From: CAYPIE01 sp964410665
GTDB taxonomy: Bacteria > Planctomycetota > Planctomycetia > Gemmatales > Gemmataceae
DNA length: 18,633 nucleotides
Assembly (NCBI GenBank): GCA_964410665.1
Contig: CAYPIE010000107.1
Coordinates: 1 to 18,633 of the forward strand
Direction: 5' to 3'
Shown here piece after piece: positions 7,361 through 15,085 of the stretch; the stretch's first letter is position 1; each line of letters starts with the position of its first letter. Made by a program: the position numbers and the translations under genes. The notes beneath the pieces are model-generated. The model did no database searches and had not been told where the DNA came from. It was given only the letters and a program-made list of their open reading frames with translations.

Positions 7361-7642
7361 GACCGCGTGGTATGTCCAGCCGGCCGACGCAGGACACGGA
7401 GAACATGTGTTGTGATCGTTCGGCTCCTGCTCGACGACGTCGCCAAGTTGGGCGACCTTGTCAGGGAGTGCTTCACCGGGAGTAACTGAGCTAGTGAGGG
7501 TGCCCGCGTCGTGTGGCCAGCCAACTGACGCGGGACATGGAGGACGTGTGTCGTGATCGTTCGGCTCCTGCTCATCGACGACGACGCCGAGCTGGGCGAC
7601 CTCATGAGGCAGTTCTTCGCCGCCCGTGGGTTTGAGCTGGCG
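7361..7642 (+). repeat. 141-bp tandem duplication spanning the response regulator start
   Basis: Unit 1 (7361-7501) and unit 2 (7502-7642) align head to tail, with the GTG start at the same offset in each (7412 and 7553). Shared blocks include TGTGATCGTTCGGCTCCTGC versus CGTGATCGTTCGGCTCCTGC, and the preceding ribosome-site region. Identity is high around the start and fades toward the end of the unit, so the duplication is old. Unit 2 is the functional start of the response regulator gene. Confidence 0.75.
7412..7489 (+). pseudogene. truncated duplicate of the response regulator N-terminus
   Basis: A 25-codon frame from GTG 7412 to TGA 7487-7489 reads VIVRLLLDDVAKLGDLVREC, against VIVRLLLIDDDAELGDLMRQ at the real gene. 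It lacks one codon of the first beta strand and acidic pocket and then stops. It keeps a GGAGA element before the GTG, so it could be translated as a short leader-like peptide ahead of the regulator. That role is speculation. Confidence 0.6.
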
Positions 7643-8236
7643 ACCGAGGTGTCCGGCCCGCGGGGGTTGGAAACGGCCCTGGGCGGTGGGTTCGCACTGA
7701 TCATTCTGGACGTCATGCTGCCAAGGTTGGACGGGTACGCTGTCCTCCGGCAAGTGCGGAAGCGGGCCGACGTGCCGGTCATCATGCTCACCGCACGGGC
7801 GGCCGAGACCGACCGCATCACCGGTCTGGACGCCGGGGCGGACGACTACCTGACCAAGCCGTTTAGCCCCGACGAACTGCTTGCCCGCGTGCGGGCAGTG
7901 CTGCGGCGAGCCGGGAAGCCGGTGGCTGCACCGGACGAGGTTCTCCAAGTCGGGCCGATCCGCCTCGCCCCCGGCGGGCGGGCAGCGTGGTGCCGCGAGC
8001 ACCCCCTCACCCTGACCGACACCGAGTTCGACCTGCTCGAACACTTGATGCGGTCGGCCGGGCGGTTGGTCACACGGCGGGAATTGACCGCCGTGCTCTA
8101 CCAGGTAGAGTACGCTCCGTACGACCGCGTCCTGGACGTCCACGTTAGCCACCTGCGGAAGAAACTGGGACGGGACGGGGTGGTTGTCCGTACTGTCCGC
8201 GGGGAAGGGTACCGGCTCTCGGTGGGCCACCCATGA
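7553..8236 (+). CDS. OmpR/PhoB-family response regulator
   Basis: A 227-residue DNA-binding regulator of the usual length. It starts at GTG 7553 with GGAGG nine bases upstream. The receiver domain (about 3-115) has the acidic cluster in LLIDDDAEL (residues 9-11), the phosphorylated Asp53 in ILDVMLP, Thr80 in IMLTAR, and Lys102 in LTKPFSPDELLARV. The C-terminal winged helix (about 128-225) shows LTDTEFDLLEHLMRSAGRLV and VLDVHVSHLRKKLG, ending with VRTVRGEGYRL. The overall form is closest to CpxR-type regulators. Its stop overlaps the start of the histidine kinase gene by four bases (ATGA), so the two are translationally coupled and form a pair. The regulated genes cannot be read from the sequence. 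Confidence 0.95.
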   Translation: MIVRLLLIDDDAELGDLMRQFFAARGFELATEVSGPRGLETALGGGFALIILDVMLPRLDGYAVLRQVRKRADVPVIMLTARAAETDRITGLDAGADDYLTKPFSPDELLARVRAVLRRAGKPVAAPDEVLQVGPIRLAPGGRAAWCREHPLTLTDTEFDLLEHLMRSAGRLVTRRELTAVLYQVEYAPYDRVLDVHVSHLRKKLGRDGVVVRTVRGEGYRLSVGHP

Positions 8237-9567
8237 TCCGCTCCTTGTACACCCGCCTCAGCCTAGCGTTCGCCGGCGTGCTCGTACTGGCAGTCATCAC
8301 CTTCGTCGGCACCCTACGCCTGGTGGTCACTCAACAGGGCGGGCCGGCCCGGTTCGTCGAGCAGACGTTCGACATGAATCTGGAAACTGTTCGAACTGCT
8401 CTGGCCGACGGTGGCCCGTCGGCCCTGGCCGACCACCTCCGGCGGTTAGAGGCTACCTACCAAGCCCGTCACTACCTGACCGACGCCGCGGGCATCGACC
8501 TGCTCGATGGCACCGACCGCTCCGACTTGATACGCCGGGCGTGGAACGTGGCCGCCGACGCGTTGCCCGTCCCACCACCGCCGCTCCTGACCGGGGACGA
8601 GCGGATCGTGGTCTACTCGTCGGCCGACGGGCGGGCGCGGCTGGTGGCGGTCGCCCACCCCGCCCCTGGTGGGAACCCCATGTGGTACTTCATCTGGATC
8701 CCGGTCGGAGTGGTGTTCGCTTGCTTGCTGGTGACATACCGAGTGGTGCGTCCACTCGTCCGCCTCCGCTCGACGGTCGAACGGTTCGGGCGAGGCGACC
8801 TGGGGGCGCGGGCGAACCTGACTCGCCGCGACGAGATTGGCGACCTCGCCCGCGCGTTCGACCAGACGGCGGAGCGGGTGGAGCGACTGATGACAGCTGA
8901 GCGGCGGCTACTCCAGGACGTGTCGCACGAGCTGCGGAGTCCGCTCGCCCGGCTGGCGTTCGCGGTCGAGTTGGTCGACTCCGGGCCCGACCGGGCGGCG
9001 GCGACGGAGCGGGTGCGGCGCGAGGTGCGGCGGATGGCCGAACTGGTGGGCGAACTGATCGAGCTGACGCGGGCTGAAGGGGAGCCGGCGGTCATGGAGG
9101 TGGAGCCGGTGGACCTGGACGGAGTAGTGCATGAGGTGGTGGCGGATGCCGGTGTCGAGGCGGAGGCCCGCGGCGTTCGTGTGGAGGTGAGGACTCAAAC
9201 GGTCAGATTGTGCGGGCGGCTCAGCCTGCTCCGCCGGGCCATCGAGAACGTGGTACGGAACGCGGTGCGGTATGCCCCGCCGGGTACGGCGGTGCAAGTC
9301 GGGCTGATGGTGGCGGAGGAGGTGGCGCGGGTGAACGTCCGCGACTACGGGCCGGGGGTGCCGGAGGAAATGTTGGAGATGATCTTCGCACCGTTCGTGC
9401 GGGTGGAAGCGGACCGCGGGCGTGATGCCAGCGGCGAAGGGGTCGGGCTGGGCCTCGCTATCGCCCGCCGGGCAGTGGCCGTCCACGGCGGGCGGGTCAT
9501 TGCGCGGAACGCCGGGCCGGGGTTGGAAGTCCAGATCAAACTGCCGGTCGGAATTTACAAAGCTTAG
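8233..9567 (+). CDS. sensor histidine kinase with HAMP domain, CpxA-like
   Basis: A 444-residue membrane kinase. The first membrane helix is about residues 8-32 (FAGVLVLAVITFVGTL). An extracytoplasmic sensing stretch of about 115 residues follows, and the second helix is around 150-170 (WYFIWIPVGVVFACLLV). A HAMP linker follows, with RPLVRLRSTVERFGRGDL and DEIGDLARAFDQ. The phosphoacceptor His232 is in LLQDVSHELRSPLARL. The ATPase domain shows an N box in AIENVVRNAVRYAPPGT, the G1 box in VRDYGPGVPEEMLE, an F box in IFAPFVRVE, and the G2 box in GEGVGLGLAIARRAV. It would autophosphorylate on His232 and pass the phosphate to Asp53 of the upstream regulator. No motif identifies the signal. Confidence 0.95.
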   Translation: MIRSLYTRLSLAFAGVLVLAVITFVGTLRLVVTQQGGPARFVEQTFDMNLETVRTALADGGPSALADHLRRLEATYQARHYLTDAAGIDLLDGTDRSDLIRRAWNVAADALPVPPPPLLTGDERIVVYSSADGRARLVAVAHPAPGGNPMWYFIWIPVGVVFACLLVTYRVVRPLVRLRSTVERFGRGDLGARANLTRRDEIGDLARAFDQTAERVERLMTAERRLLQDVSHELRSPLARLAFAVELVDSGPDRAAATERVRREVRRMAELVGELIELTRAEGEPAVMEVEPVDLDGVVHEVVADAGVEAEARGVRVEVRTQTVRLCGRLSLLRRAIENVVRNAVRYAPPGTAVQVGLMVAEEVARVNVRDYGPGVPEEMLEMIFAPFVRVEADRGRDASGEGVGLGLAIARRAVAVHGGRVIARNAGPGLEVQIKLPVGIYKA

Positions 9568-9762
9568 CGCAGCCACATGTCAAGACGTAGTACGCTATGG
9601 TAGCTCCCAACTTGTTCAAACGTAAATTCGGACGGTAGTTGACGGGCCATCGCGTCATGCGACGGGGGCTTTGGGGTTCCAGCGTGCAGCCGCTGGCCGA
9701 GTCGGAGTGTCGTGCCCGAATTCAGTTCCGGTCAACTTCACCACGTGCTTACGGAGGGAACG

Positions 9763-10413
9763 ATGAGAGTCTGTCACGTGCTTGTGGTAACAGTTGTATT
9801 CTGGCTTGCTCCTTCGGTGAGTCACGCTCAAGAGAAGATTCCTGTCAGGGTCGGCTACGAGATCCTCCAGGTGAAGTCCCTGGACGAGATCGTTGCCTGG
9901 GCGACGATGGACATCACGAGGGAGCAATTCGATGCCCTTAAGTTACCCCTCGGCTGGTTCAAGAATCAGCCCCGGGAGAGCGAGATGGATCGCGGCGCAT
10001 TCCTCAGTTCACCCGGTCAGGATGAAGGGACCCACATCAAGGCCGAGCACTTCGGCTTCACGTGGATGCATGTGGCGACCGTCAGGAAAGCCGGAACCAG
10101 ACTCGACACCCGAGGGCTGTTGACTGCCTGTACAGTCCAGAAGAATCATCGGGTGACTTTCGAGGCTGGCAGAACGATCACAGTGCTCGTTTCCCCGAAG
10201 GGAGAGGTCTATCCCAGGATCTCACGAGACGCGAACCGGACCCGTGACGTCCCCAAACTGCCCGACACGTGGCGGCTGGTCGAATACAAGACGGACGTGA
10301 CGGTGGACATTTCGCTACCAGCCAAGACGCTTGTGATCCGCGCCGACAATCAGGACTCGTTCCAGGGACCGGTAAAGCTGGACCTGAAAGAAAAGGAAAA
10401 GGTGGGACAGTAA
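9763..10413 (+). CDS. secreted protein of unknown function
   Basis: A 216-residue protein starting at ATG 9763 just after GGAGGG (9753-9758). The first 22 residues form a typical signal peptide: a basic start, the hydrophobic run VLVVTVVFWLAP, and a likely cleavage site in SHA-QE. The mature part is soluble-looking and charged, with segments such as AWATMDITREQFDALKLPLG, FGFTWMHVATVRKAG and SPKGEVYPRISRDANRTRD. The C-terminus is strongly charged (LDLKEKEKVGQ). No domain is recognised. It is separated from the kinase by 195 bp, so joint transcription is uncertain. It is probably periplasmic. Confidence 0.8.
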   Translation: MRVCHVLVVTVVFWLAPSVSHAQEKIPVRVGYEILQVKSLDEIVAWATMDITREQFDALKLPLGWFKNQPRESEMDRGAFLSSPGQDEGTHIKAEHFGFTWMHVATVRKAGTRLDTRGLLTACTVQKNHRVTFEAGRTITVLVSPKGEVYPRISRDANRTRDVPKLPDTWRLVEYKTDVTVDISLPAKTLVIRADNQDSFQGPVKLDLKEKEKVGQ

Positions 10414-10666
10414 GGTCGCCAGTTCCCGATCACAATCGAACAGCACAACCCTACAACGATTTGCCGTTGCGACGAGATGGCCGCATGGGAATGGCTACCC
10501 AATAGACTGCTGACCAAGGTAGGGAGTCAGGGTGAACGACGCGAGGTACTCTCAGAGTTCCACGCCCCGTCGGGCGTCCTTCGCCCGCTCGCTTCCTGGC
10601 GCGGCGTCCGAACCGGGAAGAGTTTACAGGACTTAACTCGGGGGTGGGCGGAGGTGGGTATGATCC
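10414..10666. other. intergenic region before the DUF1559 promoter
   Basis: About 250 bp without a recognisable gene. An open frame on each strand here has no ribosome site or conserved motif. No terminator hairpin followed by a T run was seen after the upstream gene. Confidence 0.4.
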
Positions 10667-10682
10667 TGGCATAGGTGCTGCG
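10667..10682 (+). promoter_or_regulatory. sigma-54-like -24/-12 promoter for the DUF1559 gene
   Basis: TGGCATAGGTGCTGCG matches the sigma-54 form TGGCACG-N4-TTGC(A/T), with the correct 12-base spacing between the -24 GG and the -12 GC. The mismatches are at less conserved positions: T for C after TGGCA, and C for the first T of TTGC. Transcription would begin near 10693, leaving a 5' leader of about 45 bases before the ATG at 10738. If real, an activator ATPase and its upstream binding site would be needed. Confidence 0.45.
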
Positions 10683-10737
10683 ACTGGGCGAACCGTTCGC
10701 GGCACGCGACCGACTTATTTAACCGGAGGTGTCGGAC

Positions 10738-11673
10738 ATGCGACACGGGTTGCGAACCCGAGCCGGGTTCACGCTGATCGAACTGTTGGTGGTGATCGCA
10801 ATTATCGCCCTCCTCATCGGCCTGCTATTACCGGCCGTGCAAAAGGTGCGTGACGCCGCCGCCCGCCTGCAATGCTCGAACAACCTGAAGCAGATCGGGC
10901 TGGCGTACCACAACGAGGCTGGGACGAACGGTGAGCAGTTCGCCCCTCTGTCACAGGGGCGGTTCACCGAACGCGGATGGGGGGTACCACTGTTGCCGTA
11001 CATCGAGCAGGAAAACCTGTTCCGCCTGTACGACCTGAATCTGCCGTTCTTCTTCGGCCCTCCCACCATCCGCTCCAGCACCTCCCGGAATCAGGAGGTC
11101 GCGAACACCCGCATCCCTACCTACTTGTGCCCGGCCGCGCCCTCCCGCTCCGGACCTTACTCGTTTACCGTTGGTCCGGTCACGTTCACCGCACACGCGG
11201 CCGACTACTCCCCACTACTCGGCGTGGACTCCATCCTGGCCCAGTCCCTCGGGTTGTCCACCACATCTCTCCAGGGGGCTCTGACGCTCGGCGGCCGCAC
11301 CCCAATCCAGAAGATCACCGACGGCACCTCGAACACGGTGCTGGTGGCCGAGCTCGCCGGCAAGCTGCGGTTGTACCGAGCCGGTCGCGACGCCGGTCGG
11401 GACATCGACCTGAGCTACGGCGGATTAGGCGGATGGGCCGACCCGAGCAGCGGGCTGAGTCGGCTATACGGGTCGTCGGCCGACGGCACCATCACCCCCG
11501 GGAACTGCGTGGTCAACTGCTCGAACGATTTTGGCCTGTACGCCTTCCATTCAGGCGGGGCAAACGTGGCCATGTGTGATGGCTCCGTCCGCTTTCTGCG
11601 GGCCTCTTCCTCCCCTGTGGCCCTGGCCGGGCTGATCACCCGCGCCGGCGGCGAAACCCAACTCGCGGAGTAA
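10738..11673 (+). CDS. DUF1559 protein with type II/IV prepilin-like N-terminus
   Basis: A 311-residue protein of the DUF1559 family, which is greatly expanded in planctomycetes. The ATG at 10738 follows GGAGG at eight bases and is preferred over GTG 10729, which overlaps that site. The N-terminus has a prepilin peptidase signal, RAGFTLIELLVVIAIIALLI, with cleavage expected between Gly10 and Phe11 and the conserved Glu at mature position 5 (Glu15). The helix leads into LLPAVQKVRDAAARLQCSNN and LKQIGLAYHNE, the DUF1559 start. ITDGTSNTVLVAELAGK lies in the middle. The C-terminus has the family motif FHSGGANVAMCDGSVRFL. The role is unknown; it is presumably an exported pseudopilin-like or surface-associated protein. 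The next gene starts seven bases after the stop, so they form an operon. Confidence 0.93.
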   Translation: MRHGLRTRAGFTLIELLVVIAIIALLIGLLLPAVQKVRDAAARLQCSNNLKQIGLAYHNEAGTNGEQFAPLSQGRFTERGWGVPLLPYIEQENLFRLYDLNLPFFFGPPTIRSSTSRNQEVANTRIPTYLCPAAPSRSGPYSFTVGPVTFTAHAADYSPLLGVDSILAQSLGLSTTSLQGALTLGGRTPIQKITDGTSNTVLVAELAGKLRLYRAGRDAGRDIDLSYGGLGGWADPSSGLSRLYGSSADGTITPGNCVVNCSNDFGLYAFHSGGANVAMCDGSVRFLRASSSPVALAGLITRAGGETQLAE

Positions 11674-11680
11674 CCAACCC

Positions 11681-12286
11681 ATGCGGAAGCGAAAATGGTT
11701 GATCGTGGCGGGCCTAATGGTAGTGGCCTTGGTGGGTATCGGGGTGGCGTGGGCCATCGCCACGCGCGAGCCGCCCAAGTACCCGGTGCGGGGCACGGTG
11801 ATGGTGGCCGACGGCAAGCCGGCGGTCGGGGCTACCGTCATGTTCCACCCGACCGGGCGGAAGACGGAGAAGGTGATCCTCGGCAAGGCGGACGACAAGG
11901 GCGAGTTCGTGATGACCACCGACAATCCGGGTGATGGGGTGGAGGCCGGGGCGTACACCGTGACAGTGGTTTGGACACCGCCTCACCGCTCGCCAAAGAA
12001 GGTGATTGCCCAGGCGATGAAAGACGGGAAGCCGCCGCCCGGCGCGCGTGCCCGGCCGCCGATGTTTAAGAAGCTGTTCGGGAACGGTCCGCCCGACAAA
12101 GCGATGATCGAGAAGATGCTCATTTACCGCTCGAAGTTGGGGGTGCGACCCCCGAAGATGTCGCCGGATGTGCTCCATCAGCCAAAGGACAAGCTCGAAG
12201 GCAGGTACTCCGACCCGCTGGAGTCGCAGATTAAGTTCACCGTGACGGCCGGCGAGAACGTGGTGCCGCCGATCACCCTCCGCTGA
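11681..12286 (+). CDS. membrane-anchored protein with regulatory-like beta domain
   Basis: A 201-residue protein beginning seven bases after the DUF1559 stop. A signal anchor (KWLIVAGLMVVALVGIGVAWAIA, in overlapping parts about 5-27) has no lipobox Cys. The exported part starts YPVRGTVMVADGKPAVGATV and continues MFHPTG, then DDKGEFVMTT and VEAGAYTVTVVW. This is the pattern of the small carboxypeptidase-regulatory or transthyretin-like beta sandwiches that commonly follow DUF1559 genes in planctomycetes. A long Lys/Pro-rich insertion (about 107-150) splits the domain, and the last strand is KFTVTAGENVVPPITL. It probably works in the same envelope process as its neighbour. The biochemical role is unknown. 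Confidence 0.8.
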   Translation: MRKRKWLIVAGLMVVALVGIGVAWAIATREPPKYPVRGTVMVADGKPAVGATVMFHPTGRKTEKVILGKADDKGEFVMTTDNPGDGVEAGAYTVTVVWTPPHRSPKKVIAQAMKDGKPPPGARARPPMFKKLFGNGPPDKAMIEKMLIYRSKLGVRPPKMSPDVLHQPKDKLEGRYSDPLESQIKFTVTAGENVVPPITLR

Positions 12287-12399
12287 ACCACGCCGCCGAA
12301 AGCCCACTGGCCCAGCCCCTGGACCGGAAGAACGATCGGTTCGTCGCCAGTGACCGAGGTGGCCGAACGGCGGCGACGCGGTACCGCTTCGCCGGCCGC

Positions 12400-12560
12400 T
12401 ACAAATGCCTCGGGGCCGACCCTTCGCTTACTTCACGGAGGTCTTGGAGCGGCTGCCGACCCACCCGAGAGATCACCTTGGCAAGTTGCTCCCCGACCCA
12501 TCGTCCACGGCACATCCGACCACGCGACGCATGCTTGTTCCTGATCAATATGTTCAATAA
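12400..12560 (+). pseudogene. IS66-family transposase C-terminal remnant
   Basis: The frame ending at TAA 12558-12560 reads FAYFTEVLERLPTHPRDHLG followed by KLLPD, which matches the conserved end of IS66 TnpC transposases (general form P-x-A-Y-L-x-D-V-L-x-R-L-P-T-H-P). Just upstream, YKCLGAD is in another frame. One missing C at about 12422 would restore YKCLGADPFAYF. No other part of the transposase, and neither TnpA nor TnpB, is present, so this is a relic about 50 codons long. The rest of the 12287-12796 stretch shows no recognisable gene. Confidence 0.65.
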
Positions 12561-12796
12561 GGCTATTTGTCTTGACCCCGGTTTGGTGGTCACTTGAAAT
12601 GGTGGCTTCGGTCGTGGACGGGTGCGGGCGGGGTCTGGTAGACGCTTACAACGATACTGTCTCAGGCACGCTTTGAGCTCTGACGCCGCTTCGGAGGCTC
12701 ATGCCGTGGGTCTCGTTTTCGAGAACGCGAGAGTCGCTCTCTCTAATCCACTGAAACTCTCAATGGCGAGAAAACCGCATCGGAGCAGCCAATGCT

Positions 12797-13516
12797 TTGA
12801 ACCAGATCGGGCCGGCAGCCAAAGAGGCCGTCCCCGCGATGGTGATCGCTCTCGCGGATGAAAACCCTTCTCTCCGCTTGGTTGTTGCCTGTGTCCTCGG
12901 TCGGGTCGGTCCGGGAGCGAAGGTGGCGGTGCCGGCGCTGGTCAACGCCCTGGGCGACGACAACGACAACGTTCGCACAATTGCGGCCTGGGCCCTGGGT
13001 CAGATCGGTCCAGACGCGAAGGACGCGGTGCCTGCCCTGGCCAACGCCCTCGACGACGACAACATTCACAAAATTGCTGCTGCTGGGCTGGGTGAGATCG
13101 GGCCGGGGGCGGTGCCCGCCCTGGTCAAGGCTTTGAGGGACGAGACTGACTCCGTCCGTGACTTGGTGACTGATGCCCTGGTGAAGATCGGTCCAGGAGG
13201 GGTGCCCGCCTTGATTGGGGCAGTATCGGACCACAGCAGCGACGTCCGAAAACGTGCGGCCGTTGTCCTGGGCAAGATCGGTTCGGACGCACACGCGGCA
13301 GTGCCTGCCCTGGCCAAGGCAATATCGGATGAACAGGAAATCGTCTGCTACCGTGCACCCAGAGCCCTGGGTGAGATCGGGCCGGCGGCGAAGCAGGCCG
13401 TACCCTCTTTGGCCAGGGCCCTGGAGGATGACCGAGGCTTGGTCCGTTTCGGTGCGGCCGAGGCTCTGAAAAAGATCGACCCCGAGGCCGCGAGGGAAGC
13501 CGGCGTCAAACCTTGA
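12797..13516 (+). CDS. HEAT/PBS-lyase-like repeat protein, 5' end uncertain
   Basis: This open frame consists almost wholly of HEAT-like repeats of about 30 to 33 residues. Each has the form G-x-I-G-P-x-A-K-x-A-V-P-A-L-x-x-A-L-x-D, then VR and AAxAL. Seven units are countable, for example GQIGPDAKDAVPALANAL and GEIGPAAKQAVPSLARAL. The frame is open from 12755, and the residues before the TTG at 12797 (RIGAANAL) already fit the end of a repeat. No ATG or ribosome site starts the frame, and a TGA lies at 12752-12754. The gene is therefore probably truncated or frameshifted at its 5' end, close to the IS66 relic. Such repeats form helical scaffolds for protein-protein contacts. The partner is unknown. 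Confidence 0.75.
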   Translation: MNQIGPAAKEAVPAMVIALADENPSLRLVVACVLGRVGPGAKVAVPALVNALGDDNDNVRTIAAWALGQIGPDAKDAVPALANALDDDNIHKIAAAGLGEIGPGAVPALVKALRDETDSVRDLVTDALVKIGPGGVPALIGAVSDHSSDVRKRAAVVLGKIGSDAHAAVPALAKAISDEQEIVCYRAPRALGEIGPAAKQAVPSLARALEDDRGLVRFGAAEALKKIDPEAAREAGVKP

Positions 13517-13653
13517 AGCAGACCTCCCGCTTAGCACGCCCTACAAGATGAGCTACACTTTGGACGGTCCCAGAGTGCATCAAAATGGCCACCGCATCAG
13601 ACTACCACACGTGCCGAGGACGAACTCGATCATTGGCTTGGCTGAGGTGTCGA

Positions 13654-13977
13654 ATGACAGAATCCTGCCCCAAATGCGGCGCCCGGGGGATCGCATCTTT
13701 CCAGAAGGTGGAGACATTCTTCTCAGGGCGCCCCGTGATCTGTACACAGTGCGAAGCGAGGTATCACTTGGCCCTCATGCGTTGGCACCGCGGATCGATT
13801 TTGTTCATCTTGGCAAGCATCATGTTCGCCGCCGAGAGGTTCTGGAGGTACTGAGCCGCATGGGCTGTGATAGTCGGGTTGGCCATCGGGTTGCTCAATT
13901 GGTTCGCGTTTCGGCGGTTACACCCTGTCGATGAAACTGTCGAAGCTCGCTGCCGCCCAGAAGACCATCACGCTTGA
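13654..13977 (+). pseudogene. zinc-ribbon two-helix membrane protein split by TGA
   Basis: ATG 13654 follows GAGGTG and begins MTESCPKCGARG. CTQC lies about 25 residues later, so two C-x2-C pairs form a plausible zinc ribbon. The first membrane helix is SILFILASIMFAA, ending at FWRY and a TGA at 13852-13854. The same frame continues without other stops for 40 codons and encodes a second helix (WAVIVGLAIGLLNWFAF) and a charged tail ending at TGA 13975-13977. The intact protein would be about 107 residues with two helices. Either the TGA is a recent nonsense mutation, or the real product is the 66-residue front part. The family is not recognised. Confidence 0.55.
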
Positions 13978-14086
13978 CAACCAGCGTGGTTCAGGATGCG
14001 GTTCCGGAGGAGTGCTTGTCGCAGAAGAAGGTATCTCGATCGCCCGGCCGATGAAACGGCTCTTCGCATTTTGGGCGATGGTTTAA

Positions 14087-14518
14087 GTGGCCATGCTCGT
14101 TGTCTTGCTCGAGAAGCCGTTCCCTCACCAACTTACCTTGCTCTTGTTTGTGATTGCGAGTCTGATCTTCCTACTCGCAGGCTTTCGTTACTACCGAAGC
14201 CTTTGCCGGTTTCGCAATCAAGGAGTCATGGTGCTAGCGAAAGTCCTTTCGCATGGCAAAGGGATGCCATATTGGGTGAAATACACTTTCGGGACCACTG
14301 AATACAAGCGCCGTGTCGGCCTCGTGCTCATGTACGATAATGCTGTGGAAGAGACACTAGAGAAAGCGTTTACGGGGAAAGTCCCGGTCCGGCTACTGAT
14401 TGATCCGAAGCGACCGTGGCGGCACATGGTTCTTCCGGACGACGTCACAGTGACCACCAATCCGAGCAGAGCAGCGGAAGATGGGGTCAAACCTCGGGAA
14501 AGAGCGAACGAAGCGTGA
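14087..14518 (+). CDS. DUF3592-like membrane protein, possibly N-truncated
   Basis: The frame from GTG 14087 (or ATG 14093) encodes about 143 residues. It has the hydrophobic helix LTLLLFVIASLIFLLAGF and then a beta-rich part with VMVLAKVLSHGKG, YWVKYTFGTTEYKRRVG and VPVRLLIDPKRPWRHMVL. That pattern resembles DUF3592 proteins, whose function is unknown. The same frame is also open upstream from ATG 14051 (MKRLFAFWAMV) but is interrupted by TAA at 14084-14086. Reading across the TAA would give a first membrane helix, MKRLFAFWAMV-x-VAMLVVLL. The gene may therefore have lost its original start through a nonsense mutation. No strong ribosome site precedes either start. Confidence 0.5.
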   Translation: MAMLVVLLEKPFPHQLTLLLFVIASLIFLLAGFRYYRSLCRFRNQGVMVLAKVLSHGKGMPYWVKYTFGTTEYKRRVGLVLMYDNAVEETLEKAFTGKVPVRLLIDPKRPWRHMVLPDDVTVTTNPSRAAEDGVKPRERANEA

Positions 14519-14527
14519 AAGATCATA

Positions 14528-14599
14528 GGTGAACGGGTCGGACGTAAGCCGCTTGGCTGCCGACGAAGCTGTATAGGGCATCAGGATTGTCCGTTCACC
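14528..14599. repeat. 9-bp inverted repeat downstream of the DUF3592-like gene
   Basis: GGTGAACGG at 14528-14536 is the exact reverse complement of CCGTTCACC at 14591-14599, with a 54-base interior. It was tested as an integron attC site and rejected. The rest of 14519-14747 shows no gene. Confidence 0.4.
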
Positions 14600-14747
14600 G
14601 GATGTAAGCGTCTAACGGACCCCGGTCGCACCGGTCCAGGAGACTGCCATCATTTCACGGGACCGCAGTACTGGGTTCCAGTGCGAATGACCTTGCGAAC
14701 CTATTGGTCAGGAAGCAACTTTGCTTTGCTTGACCGGATCGCGGTGC

Positions 14748-14909
14748 TTACCCGTTGGTCGAGCCATGCGCTGCTCCTAGCTCAGACAATGAGTCTGCCC
14801 GAGAGGTACCCATGCCCGGCAAGATGGGCTTCGCGAGACCCTTACCGAGCGTGCGTTGCCAGGCTTCTTCCTCGGCCGGATGACGGTGCTTGCGCCTTCG
14901 TCGGGCCAT
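14748..14909 (-). CDS. small basic protein, unknown, with a decayed upstream repeat
   Basis: A 53-residue minus-strand frame starts at 14909 after AGGA at nine bases. It begins MARRRRKHRHPAEEEAWQR and continues LGKGLAKPILPGMG. A related stretch lies upstream on the same strand (about 14942-14985) and would read KRLAKLILRGMGS. The conservation of the peptide pattern between the two copies hints that this strand was coding. No family is recognised. The alternative is chance, since the plus strand also has short frames here. Confidence 0.25.
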   Translation of the reverse strand: MARRRRKHRHPAEEEAWQRTLGKGLAKPILPGMGTSRADSLSELGAAHGSTNG

Positions 14910-15085
14910 GGAGTAGTTCCTCGCACGGACAGCGTCTCTGGCGAAGGCTTCCCATGCCCCGCAAGATGAGTTTTGCTAAACGCTTACGTTGCTTCGGGCA
15001 ACAGGTTCGCGTATGCTCTCAGGAGTATGTCAGAACATCCCTCTTTCGCCGAGACACGCCCCTGGCCACCTCAACCCTTCCGACC

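Noticed and set aside
7346..8230. 294-codon minus-strand open frame over the response regulator
   Set aside because: It mirrors the regulator gene, whose receiver and winged-helix motifs are unmistakable, and its own sequence has no domain.
12743..13537. 264-codon minus-strand frame over the HEAT gene
   Set aside because: Its apparent repeats are the reverse reading of the HEAT units on the plus strand.
14528..14620. Possible integron attC site: 9-bp inverted repeat followed by GTCTAAC
   Set aside because: GTCTAAC fits the RYYYAAC box, but no matching GTTRRRY box lies at the proper place and the order of the boxes is wrong.
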